From positions 312,001 through 376,000 of the forward strand of contig JAJEKV010000183.1 in assembly GCA_021234155.1 (NCBI GenBank): 64,000 nucleotides of DNA, read 5' to 3'. The translations under genes were made by a program, and so were the position numbers. The DNA comes from Isoetes taiwanensis (lineage: Eukaryota; Streptophyta; Lycopodiopsida; Isoetales; Isoetaceae). The notes below the pieces were generated by a model, which saw nothing but the letters and a program-made list of their open reading frames with translations, was not told where the DNA came from and did no database searches. Shown here one piece after another: positions 23,570 through 34,227 of this stretch (its first letter is position 1; every line of letters starts with the position of its first letter).

Positions 23570-23880
23570 CTTCTGGCCACTCTGCCCACGTTCAAGAATT
23601 TTTTCGTGGCCTGCCTCCTGGCCAGGAACTACGTCCAAAGTCCGGCGCCATGAATCCAGCCTCTGGATCTCCCACAACGACGCCATATCCGCCCTCGCCC
23701 TTTGCCCTCGCGGATCCACCCTTTACTCTGCTTCTTGGGACCGCAGCATCAAGATATGGCGCCTCTCCGACCTCAAATGCCTCCATTCCTTCTGCGCCCA
23801 TGACGACGCCATTAATTCCATCGCTATCTCGCCTGCGGATTCCTCTACACCGCCTCTTGGATTAGTTCATCAAGATCCGG
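23570..23880 (+). pseudogene. JINGUBANG-like WD40 protein fragment captured by the Mutator-like element
   Basis: The frame reads LLATLPTFKNFFVACLLARN, then after a one-base insertion at 23639 RRHESSLWISHNDAISALAL, SASWDRSIKIWRLSDLKCLH, SFCAHDDAINSIAIS, and after another shift GFLYTASW. This is the order and wording of plant JINGUBANG-type WD40 proteins: a linker before the Leu-Trp-x-x-H repeat, then the SASWD-R-x-x-K-x-W repeat, then the AHDDA repeat. These proteins act as pollen or germination regulators in flowering plants. Only about two of seven blades are present. It lies inside a non-autonomous element, so it is a transduplicated fragment. Confidence 0.8.
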
Positions 23881-24400
23881 AGCAAAGATGGCCGAAGCAG
23901 GAGCACTTCTTGGTCCGGACCGGATCTGCAAGCATGGGCAGCCTATTTCCTTCCACGGCCCGGATCTGCAAGCATTTAACCAAGATTGAAAAACGTAGAT
24001 CTTTGCAAAATAAAACAACAACAAATAAAAGCGAAGGAAACCCCAGTAGAGCAAGCCGCCATAGCCGAAAAACCTCCCACAAGAACGATCGTCAAAAATT
24101 TGAATTTTTAGTGAGATATTCCAGATGGTGATTCTGTGGCATGGAATAAAAGTGCGGTGATTCCGTCCCGCGGTATTTTGCGGAGGTGATTCTGCCGGAA
24201 TGTATAAAATGGACGGTCAGGATGCACCCTTTAGATGGATGGCTGGGATCAATCAGAAGGTACACCTGACACAGTCAGGTATGGATAACGGGGCCTCCGG
24301 AATGGATCCCGTTCCCGAAGGGTCTGTGATTCTACGGGATGGAATTTTTTGCGATGGAATCACAATAACCGGGGTAAAAATATTTTCACGCGGAACTATC

Positions 24401-25439
24401 AGTATAAAATTGAACAGAGCTGAAGAAATATCTGCGAAGATCTGTAGAAAACCTAGGTATGTTACGCAAGAAAACATTTGTACCTTTGGATGCAATAACT
24501 GTGAGCTAAATGAAGCCCAAGCCCGGATCAAGGCAATGCGGTGCATGAGTTATCACATGAATTCCAAGGTTCAAGGTACGAGGTGACGGAAATCGAAATA
24601 TTTAGCTTGTTTAATATTCACCTTAGCAAAATTTATTTTACTTCTTTTTACTTTATTTATTTTTTCTTCTTTCCTCCTCTGGGTAGGTATGGTGCAACGA
24701 AGGCAGATCAGGGCTATGGCAGAGTCGTTAGGGCATGCAGAATCGAATCCCTCCTGGGTTTTTTGCAGGCTCGGGTGCAGTATTCGACAGGGCAGATGGA
24801 TATGGCCAGAGGAAAAAAAAACAGGGTTATGGCAAAGAATAGGTCTACTTGGCTATGGCCTGGCCGATTCGACTCCTTCCTTACCTCTGTGTTTTATTTT
24901 GTTTTCAGGTTAAAAATTTCAATGATGCCGGTTTCTGGCAGAAGGATTGCCGGTTCTTGGGCTCTACATAAAGCATGCACTAAATCGATTTTCTTTTGGG
25001 GCATAAGCCGAGTCTGGTGGCATTTAAGGTTTCGATTTTCATTTGTCTTCCACAGCTATGGCTCCAAAATCTTCTGCAGAGTTTGGCTATCCCAATAAAT
25101 TGCTTTTCACTTAGATTTTGCACAGGTTTTCGCAGTTGGTATGGCACAGATCATGTCTTTATTTCCCTTTCCAGATTCTTTTCATTCATTCACATTTCTT
25201 ACGTATCACAGATTTAACAGTACATAAGGTTTTATTCTAGATTTAATTTTTTTTTTATTATTTAGTAGCATTCACTCCAGAGCACAAGCATTCACAAGGA
25301 TTTCCTTCAGGCAAATCCTTGTAGAAGACTCGCTTCCAGAGAGAAACAGACGGTTTTTTCTTTACTTAGATTTCAAAAAGAAACAACAAAATAATTCACT
25401 CAAAACTTATCATCCTTATATGATCTGAAACAACAGACA
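24401..25439. other. No gene seen
   Basis: Plus-strand open frames occur (24541-25098) but show no recognisable domain and have a low-complexity start. The DNA just to the right of the Mutator-like element does not continue the gypsy coding sequence seen on its left, so that remnant was already truncated. Confidence 0.4.
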
Positions 25440-26238
25440 TCAAGCAGTAGCATTGACTCTACCACTGAGCTACCGGCCCTTTGACGGGCTTCCGGTACTC
25501 TTCCACTGAGTCATTCTTCATGTGTGCCCATTACACACTCCAACATTCCCCCTTAATGGGCACACCAATCCATTCCAGCCTTCACCACAATCCACATGCT
25601 CCCCTCCTCGGGCAACTCCACCACTGCGGGAGTTGGGCTTTCCACTGGCCAAGCTTTGCTCATTCTCACCCCTACACCACTGGGGACTATCTCGGTGCGG
25701 TTAAGCACCCTTTACTTGGGACCATGGCTCTGATACCATTGTTGGATTCTAAGCAGTACTCTGGCTTGTTGCCACAGCCGCACTCTTCTGCTGTATGTAC
25801 AGCCGAGAGCCCAAGCTCTATCCCTTCAAGCATAAACAAGACTCCACCTAAAGCCACCTGCAATTCAGCTACTTCACCTTCAATCCAATCACTGGATTGT
25901 TCCACCCAGGATGCTCCTGCTTCCGCTTCCGTGAGTCTCCTCTTATACTATCTGCCATGCTGCCCGCATGCAACTATCCCGCATGCCATGCCCGCATGCA
26001 TGGTTTCCCATTTGTTGCTTCATGTTGCTTCTACATGACATGTGTAAAGGCTATATATGCAACACACTTGCCTCAAACCAACAACACTCAGGACCACGAG
26101 ACACACTCCAGCGCCCTTGCAGTTGGATTCTCAAAACAAGCGTGTCTTTTCATTCCATCAGTTTTTTATTTATACAATTAAACTTCAATCTTGACCGTCA
26201 ATAAAATCAATCTAAACCGTCCAAATGTTATAATAACA
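25440..26238 (-). mobile_element. LTR retrotransposon remnant: LTR plus primer-binding site
   Basis: 25740-26238 begins TGTTGGATTC and ends ATAACA on the plus strand, a plausible 499-bp TG...CA long terminal repeat. Immediately left, 25722-25738 reads on the minus strand TGGTATCAGAGCCATGG. This is the classical initiator-methionine tRNA primer-binding site, so this is the 5' LTR of a minus-strand element. A TATA box (GCATATATAGCC, minus) lies near 26050. Further left, 25458-25476 contains GGTAGCTCAGTGGTAGAG on the minus strand. No gag or pol follows, and the second LTR was not found, so this is a truncated remnant. Confidence 0.7.
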
Positions 26239-27046
26239 AAGGTTATAATAACTTAGCATAGTCTTCATGCCAATTTTCTCTAAGGTATATAATGCTTCAC
26301 GATGGTCTCCTACTAGTTCAAACTGTTCCCATAGAAGGAAATACACAATTCCGCTAAAATCTTCATTTTTGCCCAAATTTGGCATCAAAAACTTTAATCT
26401 CATAGCCAAATGCCTAAATTTCTTCGTTAACGCAGCTTTTGGGCATCAATTTCCACTTCACAATAACATGCAATGCATGATCATCTCTTTGCTTGTAAGC
26501 TATGTGGCTCTATATGTCTGTTACTTGTTACTACTTTTTGGTTAAAAGTTTTTTTAGGATTAGGTGTCAAAATCTCAATTAGCATCGGTGTTGACATCAG
26601 TTTGTTGGGAATTCAGAGGAACTTGTTCACAAGGGCTCCTTATTGAATATCGGTTGCTTCTACAGTTCTGCTGCTAGAAGCCTTAGCATGCACACCAAGC
26701 AGGAAAAGCTGCAAAGGATTTAACCATGTCTGAATTCATAGACTGATAATTATAGTGCAACACTGGTTTGACGTTAAATGTTTTGAACGTTGGATGTTGT
26801 TGGATGTTGTGTGAATGTTTTGGTACTTTGGACATGAACATGAACGTCACAATATCATATCCAGTATTCCAGATTGAACATTCATATCCATTATTCCAGT
26901 TTCAGATTGAACATTTGACATTGCACACCACGTTTTTTTAGTGGCCCGATTGTTGTTGCTCCTGCACCGTCAATATGTTCTATTTTATAACACAACACAA
27001 CATCAACATCAACATCAACTCATCCAAGTGTGATGTAATGTTGTTT
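26239..27046. other. No gene seen
   Basis: No recognisable coding domain. Local direct repeats of the type 'CATATCCA(G/T)TATTCCAG' and 'GTTGGATGTTG' occur at 26790-26910. Confidence 0.4.
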
Positions 27047-27165
27047 GTTACTCGATGCACTCTTATCATTGTGTTTGCCATTACCATACCTGCTGCCTGT
27101 GCCTTAATTGCTTGCTTGGTCTGCATCATAGGGCCCAAATTAGAAACAGGAAAAAACATGAAGCA
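27047..27165 (+). pseudogene. Fragment of a lectin receptor kinase (transmembrane segment)
   Basis: This stretch encodes RCTLIIVFAITIPAACALIA and a few more residues. It is almost identical at DNA level to the transmembrane part of the receptor kinase at 38105-38210. The similarity stops on both sides after about 120 bp, apart from some scattered matches (GGGCCCAAAT). It shows that pieces of this gene have been copied around the region. Confidence 0.75.
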
Positions 27166-27782
27166 CGTTGTTAGTATATAAAGTTGAAGTCACTTGTAAA
27201 TCGTTTTGGGTCCGAATCCCCTTCTCCGAATGCTCTTATGTGGCATCAGCTCAAAATCTACGTTCTTCAAGCAGAGTCGACACAACATATTTTCTTGATA
27301 AGAATATGTTTCAAAAGCTAAACCATTGCAAATGCACAGCAAAATAAGCCGCTGCTTTGAAACTAACAACCACCTATTGCAGCAACTAACATGAACGCCA
27401 TAGAGTAGCTGAAATAGAGGATCCAAAATGGTAATGGCCGAGGCATATCTATACACGAATTAAGCTATTGCAAAAAACTAGCATTTGTTTGGACATGACG
27501 ACCGCCATATTTTAGGGCTATGAAATGGAATCCAAAAGTCTAGGACATATTTGCCCTTTTGTACATGTGCAATTGAAATTTCCCCAATGTCTGTATGAGT
27601 TTTATGCAACCTTTCCTTGAAAAACTGTAATGTGGCTCCATGGAGCAATATGTAGCATAATAACAGGGGGTTTGTTTTATGGTTTTGTACGATTTTTACT
27701 AAGGTTTTTCTATGATTTCGGTGCTGTATTTGATGAGGTGTACTAAATAGTATTTCTAGAGTGCGTTCTTTCTGGACCCTTG

Positions 27783-28311
27783 ATTTTTTTGTAGCTATGA
27801 TATTCAAGGATGGAGATTGTGTTAATTAATGTGTTTTAAAGAAAGGGGAAAGAAGATTAGAACGGGTATCATTTAGGGCATCTTTGCTTAGGAACCGAGT
27901 CCTGAAGCAATCCGAGGTGGAGCATAGCACAAGCGATGGCCGATTCTTACAAACCGGACGGCCAGATAGGCTTAAGCGTGTCGTTGGGTTTGTGGTGGTG
28001 GTCGCTAGGCCTTACGGAGCCGAGATTGAACCGGAGTCTGAAGCAATCCGAGGCTAGATTTTTTGTGCCTATGATATTCAAGGATGGAGATTGTGTTAAT
28101 TAATGTGTTTTTAAGAAAAGGGAAAGAAGATTAGAACGGGTATCATTTAGGGCATCTTTGCGGGAATCGGAGTCTGAAGCAATGTCCGAGGCTAGACCGG
28201 ATGATACCACAAGCGATGGCGATTCTTACAAATCGACGCCAGATAGGCTTAAAGCAGTCGTTGGGTTCTTTGTGGGTGGTCGCTAGGCCTTACGGAGCCG
28301 AGATTGCTTGA
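27783..28311. repeat. About 274-bp tandem duplication
   Basis: 27783-28056 and 28057-28311 are diverged tandem copies. Both contain CTATGATATTCAAGGATGG (27795 and 28069) and, towards the end, GCTAGGCCTTACGGAGCCGA. The phrase 'GGAGTCTGAAGCAAT(GT)CCGAGG' appears several times. Small indels separate the copies. No coding role is seen. Confidence 0.85.
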
Positions 28312-28390
28312 AAATAGATTCCTCGGTAAGTTTGTTGCTTTCTTTGTTGAAAATAGATTCCTCCAGTAAGTTTGTTGCTTTCTTTGTGGT
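28307..28390. repeat. 41-bp tandem repeat, two copies
   Basis: GAAAATAGATTCCTC followed by GTAAGTTTGTTGCTTTCTTT occurs twice in a row. Confidence 0.85.
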
Positions 28391-29459
28391 TGCAAGATTC
28401 AGAAATATCGATTAGAGCGGAGAGAAGTCGCCCAAAAGATATTTGCAGAGAGAACTTAGCCCGGTTCAGAATAAAGTGACAGACTATTCGGAGTTGCATT
28501 AAAGGGATCATGTTAAATTTATTAGCCGGATTCTTGCATCGGGGTCTAGGTTGCTTAACCAAAGACAATCACTAAATACATGCAACATGCATTTTCGAGT
28601 TCCTTGTTCAAATCGGTAGACTCTTTTTGAGGCAAGAGTCGCCCTGCATCTCAATTACCTCCCTTTCCTTATTGTTTTCCATCTGCTCATTGCAATATCA
28701 AGGAAATTTGTGGCTTATAGCATAAGCTTGTTTGTTGCCATGGCGAAAAGTGGATCTTCTTTAAAAATGGAGACCAGGGAACATGGCACTGTTATGCTGC
28801 ATCAAAGACTCGTCCTTGCAAATCCGTAGATGCATATATAACGGAAATATGTTTTAGGGAACACCAATGCCTGAAGTATGAAATCACAGCTTAGATTTGC
28901 ATGGTCAGGACTGTGCTTTGGTCTGGGACGGCAACTTTCAACATTAAATACGATGGTCATGCAAAGTGCTGGAATATCCACAATGGAAACTTATAAATAC
29001 TCCACATATATCTCCCCTTGGATATTTGACCGCAAAACTTGTGGTGTCAAGCTTGAAGAGCTGTTTAGCCTAACATTAGACAGCCCATGTGTGACACTGC
29101 TTGCTATATCCTTGGATCTTACATTATTTCTTTCGATTTGTTTTTGAATGTCCCAATGGCTGATCCAAGCGAACATGCATAAGGGGTAAATGAAGGAAAG
29201 TTCTCATTTTATGGCATCTAGGGCGGCGTCATAGAATACAACTCTTCAGCATCTTGCCCATGAGATCCAAGAATGCTAAATTATAGTTTAGATTGCCAAA
29301 ATGCTAGCTTATTATATTCATATCTGCTACAAATTTACAAGAATGCAAACAGAGTTCATCTAGTAGTTTACTCCCAGTCAAGGGAATATTGCATAATATG
29401 GTGCGGAAAAATCAAGCAATTTGTACATGCTTCTTTGTAACAAAACTTAAGACCAACGG
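28391..29459. other. No gene seen
   Basis: No recognisable domain. A plus-strand frame at 28878-29147 is open but matches nothing I know. Splice-like signals are scattered without forming a model. Confidence 0.4.
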
Positions 29460-29563
29460 TTCACCCCAGGCCCAGTATGACGATGTTAGAAGCTTGTGGG
29501 TTGGAGATTTGCACTACTGGATGGATGAAAATTACTTGCAATTGCTTTGCTGCTACCAACGAG
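29460..29563 (+). pseudogene. RBP45/47-type RNA-binding protein fragment (start of first RRM)
   Basis: The phrase YDDVRSLWVGDLHYWMDENY is very close to the start of the first RNA-recognition motif of plant RBP45/RBP47 proteins: the RNP2-like strand L-W-V-G-D-L followed by the diagnostic Y-W-M-D-E-N-Y-L. The segment ends at a good splice donor (GAG|GTACAT at 29563), the position where the first intron lies in these genes as I remember them. No second exon was found. It is probably a captured exon. Confidence 0.6.
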
Positions 29564-29641
29564 GTACATATTGCATTCTTGTGTTCTTGATGTGAAATAA
29601 TAACAGTGTGTGGTTTAGTTAGGGCCCGAAGGGCCCAAAAT

Positions 29642-30119
29642 TTTTTTTATATAACAATTAACACACAACTACCATTAACATTATTAACATAAACCATTGC
29701 ATTAAACACATTTAAATTAAAATCCCCCTTAAACCCCCTTTGGTTTGGGTGCATATTCACATGGGGGGTTACTCCGGGCAACGAGAGCTGTCGGATGGGC
29801 ATATTTGCCCTTTATTCCAAGATCTGGACCGTACATAGCGATCCTCGTTTGTGGGGTATGCATGTACAAGTTTTTGTATACTGTATATTAAAGTTTACAA
29901 AATACTATAAGGTTTGAGAGAATGTACTTAATGGTGTTAATTTTGTACATGTATTATAAATATATTTTTGGGGCTCTCGCTGCCCTACGTAACCCCCCAT
30001 GTGAATATGCACCCAAACCAAAGGGGGTTTAAGGGGGATTTTAATTTAAATGTGTTTAATGCAATGGTTTATGTTAATAATGTTAATGGTAGTTGTGTGT
30101 TAATTGTTATATAAAAAAA
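29642..30119. mobile_element. 478-bp foldback element with about 148-bp inverted arms
   Basis: 29642-29789 and 29971-30119 are inverted copies, almost identical. The outer end is TTTTTTTATATAACAATTAA and the inner part runs through CCCCCTTAAACCCCC and GCATATTCACATGGGGGG to GAGAGC. The 180-bp centre is unrelated AT-rich DNA. No clear target duplication was found; left of the element lies GGGCCCGAAGGGCCC. The near-perfect arms suggest recent activity or gene conversion. Superfamily unknown. Confidence 0.85.
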
Positions 30120-30649
30120 GGCATACTGCGTGCAAAATAGGAAGAGGTGAAATGCCATATGGCTACATGCAAGTTTCTGTGAAAAGGAACTTTTTAATTA
30201 ACACCACAAAAGTAACATTTTTGCTTCATAGAATTGCTTTTAAGCACGTCTCTTTTTTGTAATAATATAGCCAATTTAACCAAAAAGGATTTGTCGTTGT
30301 CACGAGTGGCAAATATTAAAATACGTGACAAACATTTCTGTCGTGACAAATGTGGCCGTGACAAAAGACCCTTGCACCTTGTAGTGTTATGATGGGGCCT
30401 TTTAATGAGTTGGGATTTGGTGAAACATGGCTTTATAGAATTTGGCCAAGTGGCCTAAATGGCCATTCCTTAAGCATATTTAGTTCTCTCTTAGGACTAA
30501 ATTGGCTTGAATTCACCAAGATGTAGTTAGCCATTCTAATGTCATAATTGGCAATAAAGTGCCACGAATTGGCGAATCTGCAGGTACTCCATAGGTAAGA
30601 GATCATACTCAAGTTAGTCGTCATATTTTGCTTGAATCGGTAATCTGTG

Positions 30650-31560
30650 GCTGAATGGCCCGCCGGGGCCACTAAAATTTTGGTTGCTGCCTCTGCCCAG
30701 CCTGTTAATTGCTACTCGATAATCCCGGCTAGCAGTTTTACAAACACCGAACTTACCATAATTATTCGGTAATTGGCTGGACAGTGTGAGTCGCCGGCGT
30801 TGTAGACAAAAACCACTCTGTTCGTGGTCCATTGTGGCCCGGGGGATTCATCTTTATCACATGAGCATATGCCACCTGCGTGCTTAAGGTGAGAAAGAAC
30901 ACCCCTATATACGTACGCAAAAGTGTTGGAAAAACACCCCTTCCGTATAGAAAATACACTAGAATGTCAGCATGAGGAGGATTTAAACCCCTAGTATATA
31001 TACGAAAGCATGAAGAAAATACCCCTTCCACACACACACACACTAGGTTGACACGAGTCTTCTGTGTGAATCCCCTGGGCATTGTGGTGGGAAACCTTCC
31101 TATAATGACGTGTTGAACAAGGCAGTCAATACTGGTACCATGGAGGGCCTTGCCCACTTGAGCAACTATGCCTGCATACCATCCAGGTCTAGTGCGTTCC
31201 CATCTGCAAGATGCTGTAAGCCCTTCTCAACGTCTGCCTCTGTGATTTTCAGCACCAGGCCTTCTTGTGGGGGTAATGCTGCTTGTACATCCTGAGGGTC
31301 ATATAGCTGCTGCAAGTATTGCCCCCCCTGCTCGGGAGTAATGTTTCCTGTGGGTTGTACTGGCTTTCTGAGCACTCTTTTCCATAAGGTCCTGGGATGA
31401 CGGTCCAGGAGTTAGAACATTTCCCTTTGATGTGCTACAATGTGCATGGCTTTCTTAGCTTTAAGGAAGAGGCGATAATGCCTCACTACGTGTGGATGTA
31501 GAGCAGGGTCAGTGACATGGCGGAGCCAATGTTTGTATTCCTTGCACTCTAGAAGAAGAC
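30650..31560 (-). pseudogene. LINE reverse-transcriptase fragment, copy 1 (interrupted)
   Basis: The minus strand encodes the linker between the endonuclease and reverse transcriptase of a non-LTR retrotransposon: a helical AKKAMHIVAHQREMF segment, KPVQPTGNITPEQGGQYLQQ, and ADVEKGLQHLADGNALDLDG. Then, split by the 242-bp MITE at 30838-31079, comes the start of the RT (NYRIIMVSSVFVKLLAGIIE). It breaks off near 30650, before the catalytic motifs. It is an inverted relative of the better preserved copy at 41660-42850. The DNA upstream of both (31600-32216 and 40927-41655) is also shared. Confidence 0.8.
30838..31079. mobile_element. 242-bp MITE with 8-bp target duplication
   Basis: CATTGTGG precedes (30830-30837) and follows (31080-31087) this insertion. 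The ends are inverted: left CCCGGGGGATTCA, right reverse complement CCCAGGGGATTCA. The element splits the LINE copy between a phrase equivalent to GGTTTCCC and TGGACC in the second LINE copy, which lacks the insert, so the borders are certain to within a base or so. An 8-bp duplication fits the hAT or P superfamilies. A relative lies at 46347-46598. Confidence 0.85.
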
Positions 31561-31599
31561 GTAATGGAGACAACTTTTAGTATGGGACATGTTGCTAGG

Positions 31600-32216
31600 T
31601 TTGGAAATATGGCAATTTGTTAGAAAAGGGCAAGATAGAAAGGGGTATGGCTATTAATTTAGAAGAAGACGAGATGGAGACAACTTGGGGCAAGTTATGG
31701 CAGTTGATATAGACCACTCAACAATTAGTTTAGAAGAAGATAAGATGGAGACAACTTGGGGCAAGTTATGGCGCTTGGTATATACCATTCAGCAAAAGTT
31801 ATTTAGATTGTTCTAGCAAGTTAATGAGCAACTACTATTGACCACCAACATTCAATGGTGGATATTAAAGAACACACCCTTGTATATCCAGCTGTATTGC
31901 CCCAAGGGAATAGGGAGAGGAAGATAGAGAGAGTTCATTTTGGCTCCTTGCAAAGAAATGTTTGCAGCAGCCAAAGCCGCTGCAATAAATTTCTTGTAGC
32001 CATAATCCTATCAATGTGCATCTATGATTCCACTATGTATATCTTGCATCAACGTGCTTTGTCTTTCTAAGCTTGGAAAGAACGTTGTCCATTGTAAACT
32101 AATAAATACCATGAGCACGCAATTGTTACCTACATCCATCTTTCACCTCTCATTGCACATAGACCCACTAAACATCAATTCCAATACCCAATTGTCTACT
32201 ACACTCCAAGTGCAAC
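31600..32216 (-). repeat. LINE-associated 5' repeat region, inverted copy of 40927-41655
   Basis: Two to three tandem copies of a roughly 70-bp unit (AGAAGAAGA(C/T)(G/A)AGATGGAGACAACTTGGGG...) at 31665-31790 are followed by a unique part with a decayed GC hairpin (31962-31985) and CTTG at 31993-31996. The final 220 bp matches 40927-41150 in inverse orientation with a few per cent divergence. Always found upstream of the LINE fragment, it may be its 5' region or an older repeat into which both were inserted. Confidence 0.75.
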
Positions 32217-33336
32217 TTTGAGCCCATGCCAACCCACCATCAATTTAAGACATAATTTGCTATTTGGAGTATGGCTAAATGCCAACAATTACAAACGTAC
32301 TCATTAAACATGCACACTCTATCAACGGTTTCCATATCATTGGTCTCCACTTGTACAGTTTTCAACACAATCCTTATGCACCAATAACATGTAACATATA
32401 TATTGAAAGTCCATATGGATACATGGTGTGACATAATTATGCCTGGCATGGCATTGTCAGCAACCGATTTGCTAGGGACGTATGGCTTGCGTTCTTGAAC
32501 ATATCCTATGACGCTTAATGTTTTATCAAGGATTTGGTCATTCATCATAAATGCGTCAACCTATACAATTGGACATCTTACTACCAATACATTAAATTAA
32601 TGATTTGTAGGGTCTTTGCATTTAATTAATGGATCACACATCTTCTAGAGACTTTCAAAATGTTGCATTATCTTGATAAGCATATATCAAAATCCATCTT
32701 GAGACACGTCTCTACAACATCGTCTTAATCGCGTATGACTTCTATTTTGATCTGACTATAATTTTCTTAGATGTGTAAAACTTTAACAAAAGAGTGAAAA
32801 ATACTAAACACAACCATGTAATTTGTTGGAACCACATAGATAAGGAGGAGGCTATATAGAGTCTATGACAAAAATTGATATGGCAGATTCATGGAAGACC
32901 TAATTTGATACCTACTCCATAGGATTGGGGTCTAATTAGAAAGTCTATAATAACATACACGCCCTTAGTTATGAGCGGTAATGCCGTGCACAAATCTACT
33001 AGTACTTCTTGATTGGTTTTTAGTGATTAGTTGACATTAAAACCATCAGACCTTTTATTATTGAAATGCTGTTGAATGTTGAATAATGACAGTTGAGAAC
33101 ACCAGAGCACTGGTAACACACCCTAAAAGACAAGCACGAAATCAACCACCTTTAAATTTCGCCCTAAATCGACAAAATTTTAAAAAGCAAAAAATCTTGT
33201 TGTTGTGTTGGTTTTTTTGAGCAGAAAGAAGAAAAAAAATGTAAGATCTCTAGAATAGGAAAAATCTGAACGTGATTGAAATTTCGTCGGGTAATTTTGA
33301 TGGGGAGAAAATTTCGCGATGAAATTTGCTAGCGGC

Positions 33337-33399
33337 TGCCAGCTGACCTAGCGGGCCGCAACGGGCCAACTGTAGCGGGACCAACTAGGTCAGCTGGCA
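33337..33399. repeat. Perfect 15-bp inverted repeat with 33-bp loop
   Basis: TGCCAGCTGACCTAG at 33337-33351 is exactly complementary to 33385-33399. The loop is GC-rich (AGCGGG and GGGCC phrases). Confidence 0.9.
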
Positions 33400-34125
33400 C
33401 AACGTTGGGAAAACTTTGGGGCAGAGGCAAATATGTTGTTTTAAATTGTCAATTCGTCGTCCAGTGTGGCAAAGTGGCAGAAGACCTTCTGCACAAAAAA
33501 TAGTGATTTTCGGAATATTGCCGACAGCAAAACTGCAAACCGGCACTTACTACATCTTCTGTTCTGTTGTAGTTGTCCTACTCCTACTGTAGCAATAAAT
33601 TTGTTTGTGTGTTTGTAATAACAAATCGGATCGCCGCCCATCGGAAATCTCACCCCTGCTGCAAAAATTTAATGCATTTTGGGCAACAAACTAATGGCAC
33701 GTTGCGGGAGCTTGCCGCAAGCTGCTTCAACGCAGCTTCAAACTAAACCACCGCCACGCTGATAGGTGCACGCAGATCTGGCTGTTGCTGGAATTGCCTG
33801 GCTGCAAGACGTGGCTGCAAAACAGCTTCTGCAGCATGTTATATTCACATGACCACGTTTTCAGAGACTAGCGGCTGTGGGTTTCGGTTCCGTTCTCCAG
33901 CCCCTGCGTCCTCAGTTAGGAATATGATCATGTGAATACAAAGGGCAATAAAGCCAGATTGGTTGCAGTTGTGCAAAATCGTTCGTCCATGTGAGTGCGG
34001 CATAAGCAAAAGGAGGGAAACAAAAAGCTCATTTTTCTTCTCCAATGATTCTCTGTAATGGCGGGTCTGCAGCATGATTGATGAGTTATCAGAGTATGAG
34101 ACGAGCAGGAGGTTCGTTAAGAAGG

Positions 34126-34227
34126 GGTTAAAACCCCCTTAGAGCCCATTACGGCAAATAAATGAGCGAGCCCAGAGGGGCGAGCCCATTAATTTTTGCA
34201 ATAATGGGCGAGAAAGGGGGTTTAACC
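34126..34227. mobile_element. 102-bp foldback element, family shared with 39521-39622
   Basis: The segment starts GGTTAAAACCCCCTT and ends AAGGGGGTTTAACC. The arms continue inwards through GCCCATTA and GCGAGCCC, about 50 bp each with mismatches. The following DNA (AACCACTTTAACCGGCAGG, then GTCCGAG) resembles what follows the other copy (TTAACCACTT, then GTCCGAG), which has the same 102-bp length. Confidence 0.75.

Larger units (their letters stand above)
21891..24400. mobile_element. Mutator-like element (Pack-MULE) with 9-bp target duplication
   Basis: GGAACTATC at 21891-21899 is repeated exactly at 24392-24400. Between them the element (21900-24391, 2492 bp) has terminal inverted repeats of about 150 bp. 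The left arm reads AAAATATTTTTACCCCGGTT, then the segment around GTGATTCCATCGC. The right arm is the reverse complement, with small differences. Similarity continues to GACAAGG/GACACAG and to TTCCGGCAGAATCAC at about 22038-22052 and 24182-24197. A 9-bp duplication and long inverted repeats are the hallmarks of Mutator-like elements. No transposase is present, so it is non-autonomous. It carries a fragment of a plant WD40 gene (23570-23880), an unidentified plus-strand frame at 23248-23568, and a subterminal repeat array. It inserted into a gypsy integrase remnant. Confidence 0.9.

Noticed and set aside
24541-25098. 185-codon plus-strand frame
   Set aside because: Aromatic-rich, no domain, no start context; likely chance.
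25455-25480. tRNA or SINE head (GGTAGCTCAGTGGTAGAG, minus)
   Set aside because: A-box only. No B-box or cloverleaf follows, and the nearby primer-binding site and LTR make a retroelement leader more likely.
26212-26409. Minus-strand 65-codon frame with LLWEQFELVGDHREALYTLE
   Set aside because: Looks protein-like but matches nothing I can name, and has no flanking exons.
29623-29637. GGGCCCGAAGGGCCC as a Helitron end
   Set aside because: It forms a small hairpin but is not followed by a CTRR- or CTTG-type end; it only flanks the foldback element.
31600-32216. Independent Helitron insertions at 31.99 and 41.15 kb
   Set aside because: Both copies stay alignable beyond the CTTG, so they are duplicates of one locus and not two separate insertions; at most one ancestral event.
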